A DNA stretch of 64,000 bases, taken from the NCBI GenBank assembly GCA_023411215.1, contig JAEYOY010000074.1:1-64000 (forward strand). Direction: 5' to 3'. A program made the translations under genes and the position numbers. Numbering within the stretch: the stretch's first letter is position 1; the number at the start of each line of letters is the position of its first letter. Shown piece by piece: positions 61,354-64,000 of the stretch. This stretch comes from Bacillota bacterium. GTDB taxonomy: Bacteria; Bacillota; Clostridia; Lachnospirales; Lachnospiraceae. Under the pieces are notes generated by a model. It was not told the origin of the DNA. It searched no databases and was given only the letters and a program-made list of their open reading frames with translations.

Positions 61354-61944
61354 TTAATTATCGTGCTTCAGCGCTAGATACTCCTCTGGAGTAAGATTAT
61401 ATTCCCCTAAGTGAAATCTGCCCTTCTCATAGCGAATGATATTAATACAGGTGTTTTTTAGAATGATTTTTCCGGTTCCGGTTTTCCCTCCGCTTAAGCC
61501 TGCCAATACGCAGTTGATGGAAGCCCCATGGGATACCATAATAATATCATCTTCCGGAAATTGCTTAGCAAACCTTTCTAGACTGTCGAACATTCGATCG
61601 CTCATCTTTTCCCATGGCTCCTTATCGTCCTTCTCACCCGAGGCATAAAAATCTTCTCTCTCCTTTGGTGTCATTCCGGATACCTTGGAGAAATCACGCT
61701 CCGTGATCCCCTCTTCAATGATGAACTGCTTTATTCCTAAATGCTCTGCAATTATTTCTCCGGTTCTTTTTGCTCGGCTCAACGGGCTCGTGATTACTGC
61801 CCCAAATTGGTCCTTTGATAATGCTGCAGCACATCTCTTTGCCTGTCCTATCCCGTTCTCGTTTAATGCAATATCCTCTCTGCCCTGAAATCTCCCTTGC
61901 AGATTCCAATCGGTTTCACCATGTCTGATTAAGTATATTTTCAT
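61354..61944 (-). CDS. Histidine phosphatase family protein (phosphoglycerate mutase-like)
   Basis: A 196-residue cytoplasmic phosphatase. The catalytic phosphohistidine motif 'LIRHGETDWNLQGRFQG' (His at about residue 8), 'SPLSRAKRTGEII', the proton donor 'EEGITERDF', and the second His in 'IIMVSHGASINCV' are all present. The substrate may be a phosphosugar or nucleotide; the family is broad, and cobC/gpmB-type names would be over-specific. The ATG at 61944 has GGAG 9 nt upstream; an ATG two codons earlier overlaps the ribosome-binding site. Confidence 0.92.
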   Translation of the reverse strand: MKIYLIRHGETDWNLQGRFQGREDIALNENGIGQAKRCAAALSKDQFGAVITSPLSRAKRTGEIIAEHLGIKQFIIEEGITERDFSKVSGMTPKEREDFYASGEKDDKEPWEKMSDRMFDSLERFAKQFPEDDIIMVSHGASINCVLAGLSGGKTGTGKIILKNTCINIIRYEKGRFHLGEYNLTPEEYLALKHDN

Positions 61945-62109
61945 ATCCATTCTCTCCAGTATCTATGTATGTTCTATTATTCTACCCTAATCCGACGGGA
62001 TATGCTACCTCATTTTTATCATAGCCATATTTATTCTACCATTTTGATCACCAAGAACAACAATATCATCCGTTTACTGCGAAGCCTTGTAGAGCAATAT
62101 GTCAATATA

Positions 62110-62148
62110 AAAGCATGGATCAAAGGACTTTCATCCAATCCATGCTTT
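62110..62148 (-). terminator. Terminator of the chemotaxis receptor gene
   Basis: AAAGCATGGAT and ATCCATGCTTT form an 11-bp stem around a 17-nt loop; on the minus strand it is followed by TATATTG. Confidence 0.7.
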
Positions 62149-62173
62149 GTGTTTATAACTATTCCATCTTGGC

Positions 62174-64000
62174 TCAAATCTTGAAGCTTAAGATAATCTG
62201 TTGAAGATTCGTTGCTAGAGAAGCCAGCCTTTCACTAGACTTTGCGATATCCTCCATGGACGAGCTTTGCTCTACCATGGCGGAAGATGCCTCTTCTGTA
62301 CTTGCGGCATTTTCCTCTGCAATAGCAGATAATGTCTGCAGCATATCCAGAATTTCATTCTTTGCTTTCATCATCTCTTCACCGGAAACATTCAGTTGGT
62401 TGATTGCTTCCATCGAATCCTCCATAGCACCCTTGATTGATTCATATTTTACCTTTGTATCATTAACACTATCTGACTGTTCCTTGGAGATTTCATTTAT
62501 TCTTTCCATACTCTGTACTGCTCTTGCGACATTATCCTGAAGCTCTTTCACGATGCCATCAATGTAGTTCGTCGATTGAGCCGACTGCCCTGCCAGCTTT
62601 TTAATCTCAGAGGCTACTACAGCAAAGCCCTTGCCTAATTCTCCTGCTCTCGCAGCTTCGATAGAGGCATTCAAAGCAAGGAGATTCGTCTGATCCGCGA
62701 TGGATGCAATCACATTACTAGCCTCACTAATCTGCTCCGTGCTATCGTTTGTCTTCATGATAATATCATAGATATCTCTGGTCGCTTGATTATTGTCATC
62801 CGTTATCTGCGTCAGTCTCGCCACCTCTTCGATGCCCTCATTTACGACAGCGTTCACTCGATCCGAAGCTTTGTTCATATTCAGCATGTATTCTCGGTTC
62901 ATCTCAATATATTCACCCAGTCTGATCGCTTGATTAGAGCCTGTCTCCGTATTCGCTGCCTGATCGGAGGCCCCTTTGGCTATTTCTTCTACCGTTCTGG
63001 ATACTTCCTCCACAGCGCTTGCAGATTGTTCTGCCGTCGCTGTCAATTCCTGAGCAGTGGATGCTACCTGAAGAGCAGAATCCGTAACCTCTCCGATTAC
63101 CTTGCGGAGATTTTTCATAATCTCCTGCATGGACTGTGCCAGAATACCATTCTCATCCTTCTTCTTCAGAAGCTTCTCCGGAATATCTACTGTTAGGTCA
63201 AGGTTGGCAATACGATTGGAGATTTTGGATAGTGTAATCGTTGGCTTAGTAATTCTGCTTGCCCCCCAGTAGATTGTTAATGCCATTATAAATATGGCTA
63301 TAAAATTAAGCACCATAACCGTCTGGTTCATTGTCGTAATCGGTGCCATAACCTCACTTTCCGCTGCCGTGCTGACAAAGATCCAATCGGTACCGGTTAC
63401 CTTCGCAAAGCCAGCATATAGAGTGGATATTTCACCGGTATCCTCCGCATAATCATATTTCAGATACCCATTCTTGTTATCAATGATGGTTTGAATTGTT
63501 TTTGCATACTCAGAATGGCTGGGATCCTCTGCTGCTAATGTAATCGGATTATACTGGTTAAGCACCAGATCCTTATTTTTATGGCCCATGATGGTGCCAC
63601 TTTTATTTACAATATAGGAATAACCAAGTTTGGAATACGACATATCCCTTGTAATAGTACTTAATGTATTACCATCTCTTCTACCGATGATAACACCTAC
63701 AATCTCTCCATCCTTACGGATCGGAACAGCTACCATCATTACCGGCTCACCGGTAACACGGCTGATTAGTACATCGGAGATGTTCGGTTCTCCGTTAAAC
63801 GCCTTCATAACGTAGTCACGGTCTCCTAATTGGCTTTCCGAACCGTCCGAATAACGAGCAGTCCCATCCGGAAATACAACACCTAGGTCCAGGTAGTCCG
63901 TAATCGATACTTGCTCTGCGAGGATTTCCTGCTGTTCCTCCCAATCCATTGTAACAATTTCTTCCTGACTTGCGATGATTTTTAATACATTCAGGTTGCT
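62174..64000 (-). CDS. Methyl-accepting chemotaxis protein (N-terminus beyond the window)
   Basis: The reading frame is open to the window edge, so the first residues are missing; 609 residues are seen. The extracellular part is a dCache-type sensor ('YLDLGVVFPDGTARYSDGS', 'RDYVMKAFNGEPNISDVLIS'), then one transmembrane helix ('VLNFIAIFIMALTIYWGAS'), a HAMP domain ('ITKPTITLSKISNRIANLDL'), and the long cytoplasmic coiled coil. The signalling tip 'IASIADQTNLLALNASIEAA' and 'GKGFAVVASEIKKLAGQSAQS' are intact. It reports an unknown ligand to CheA/CheW. Confidence 0.94.
   Translation of the reverse strand, partial: SNLNVLKIIASQEEIVTMDWEEQQEILAEQVSITDYLDLGVVFPDGTARYSDGSESQLGDRDYVMKAFNGEPNISDVLISRVTGEPVMMVAVPIRKDGEIVGVIIGRRDGNTLSTITRDMSYSKLGYSYIVNKSGTIMGHKNKDLVLNQYNPITLAAEDPSHSEYAKTIQTIIDNKNGYLKYDYAEDTGEISTLYAGFAKVTGTDWIFVSTAAESEVMAPITTMNQTVMVLNFIAIFIMALTIYWGASRITKPTITLSKISNRIANLDLTVDIPEKLLKKKDENGILAQSMQEIMKNLRKVIGEVTDSALQVASTAQELTATAEQSASAVEEVSRTVEEIAKGASDQAANTETGSNQAIRLGEYIEMNREYMLNMNKASDRVNAVVNEGIEEVARLTQITDDNNQATRDIYDIIMKTNDSTEQISEASNVIASIADQTNLLALNASIEAARAGELGKGFAVVASEIKKLAGQSAQSTNYIDGIVKELQDNVARAVQSMERINEISKEQSDSVNDTKVKYESIKGAMEDSMEAINQLNVSGEEMMKAKNEILDMLQTLSAIAEENAASTEEASSAMVEQSSSMEDIAKSSERLASLATNLQQIILSFKI

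Overview
The window looks like a chromosome segment from a low-GC, strictly anaerobic Firmicute, most likely a Lachnospiraceae member (Lachnoclostridium/Clostridium cluster XIVa type). This is an inference from gene content: a GGGtGRT protein paired with a NifU-like scaffold, mini-RNase III after cysS, a Cys T-box, DegV, a HelD-type helicase, DUF4349 and many AraC-type sugar regulators, together with strong AGGAGG ribosome-binding sites and many stem-loop intergenic repeats. No rRNA is present. Two tRNA genes (Met, Val) lie near 54.5 kb.

Layout. 0.2-13.1 kb: Hsp20, a 52-residue small protein, an L,D-transpeptidase lipoprotein, an MFS exporter, an ABM-domain monooxygenase, an epoxide hydrolase divergent from an AraC regulator, the GGGtGRT/NifU-like operon, an HD-domain protein, a beta-helix acyltransferase-like protein and topB. 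13.2-26.3 kb: an accessory island with every gene on the minus strand. It has a Tn554-like recombination module (three tyrosine recombinases plus a coiled-coil protein) and cargo consisting of a promoter with repeated operator-like motifs, a methyltransferase split over two genes, a GIY-YIG/helicase protein carrying a third partial methyltransferase domain, a serine recombinase and a five-repeat zinc-ribbon protein. The first recombinase is frameshifted one codon after its HxxR motif, so the island is probably fixed in place. 26.4-27.0 kb: a tandem-repeat/giant-palindrome block and a decayed acetyltransferase.

27.2-46 kb: DegV, a LUD protein and a tiny membrane protein bracketed by covarying hairpins; rhamnose isomerase with its AraC regulator; glyA; a deoD-deoC-cdd nucleoside-salvage operon; a peptidase E-like protein; a MATE exporter; DinB; a DUF4349 lipoprotein; and a 1351-residue secreted nucleotidase. 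46-50 kb: cysE-cysS-mrnC behind a consensus promoter and a T-box whose specifier reads TGC (Cys), then ispF with an unusual Cys-rich tail. 50-64 kb: a GH4 alpha-galactosidase divergent from its AraC regulator, an ASKHA/2Fe-2S activator, two tRNAs, a secreted protein, HelD, a three-gene ABC-2 exporter with structured repeats directly after both permease stop codons, a histidine phosphatase, and a chemotaxis receptor cut by the window end.

The best candidate for an undescribed system is the split-methyltransferase/GIY-YIG-helicase restriction-like cassette (15.1-20.6 kb) carried by the Tn554-like element. Second are the structured intergenic repeats: base-pair covariation between copies at 28.7/29.1 kb and 58.1/59.1 kb, and two long palindromes (9.1 and 26.6 kb) each interrupted in one arm by a short insert. 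Start sites were chosen by ribosome-binding site and often differ from the longest open frame. No database search was possible.
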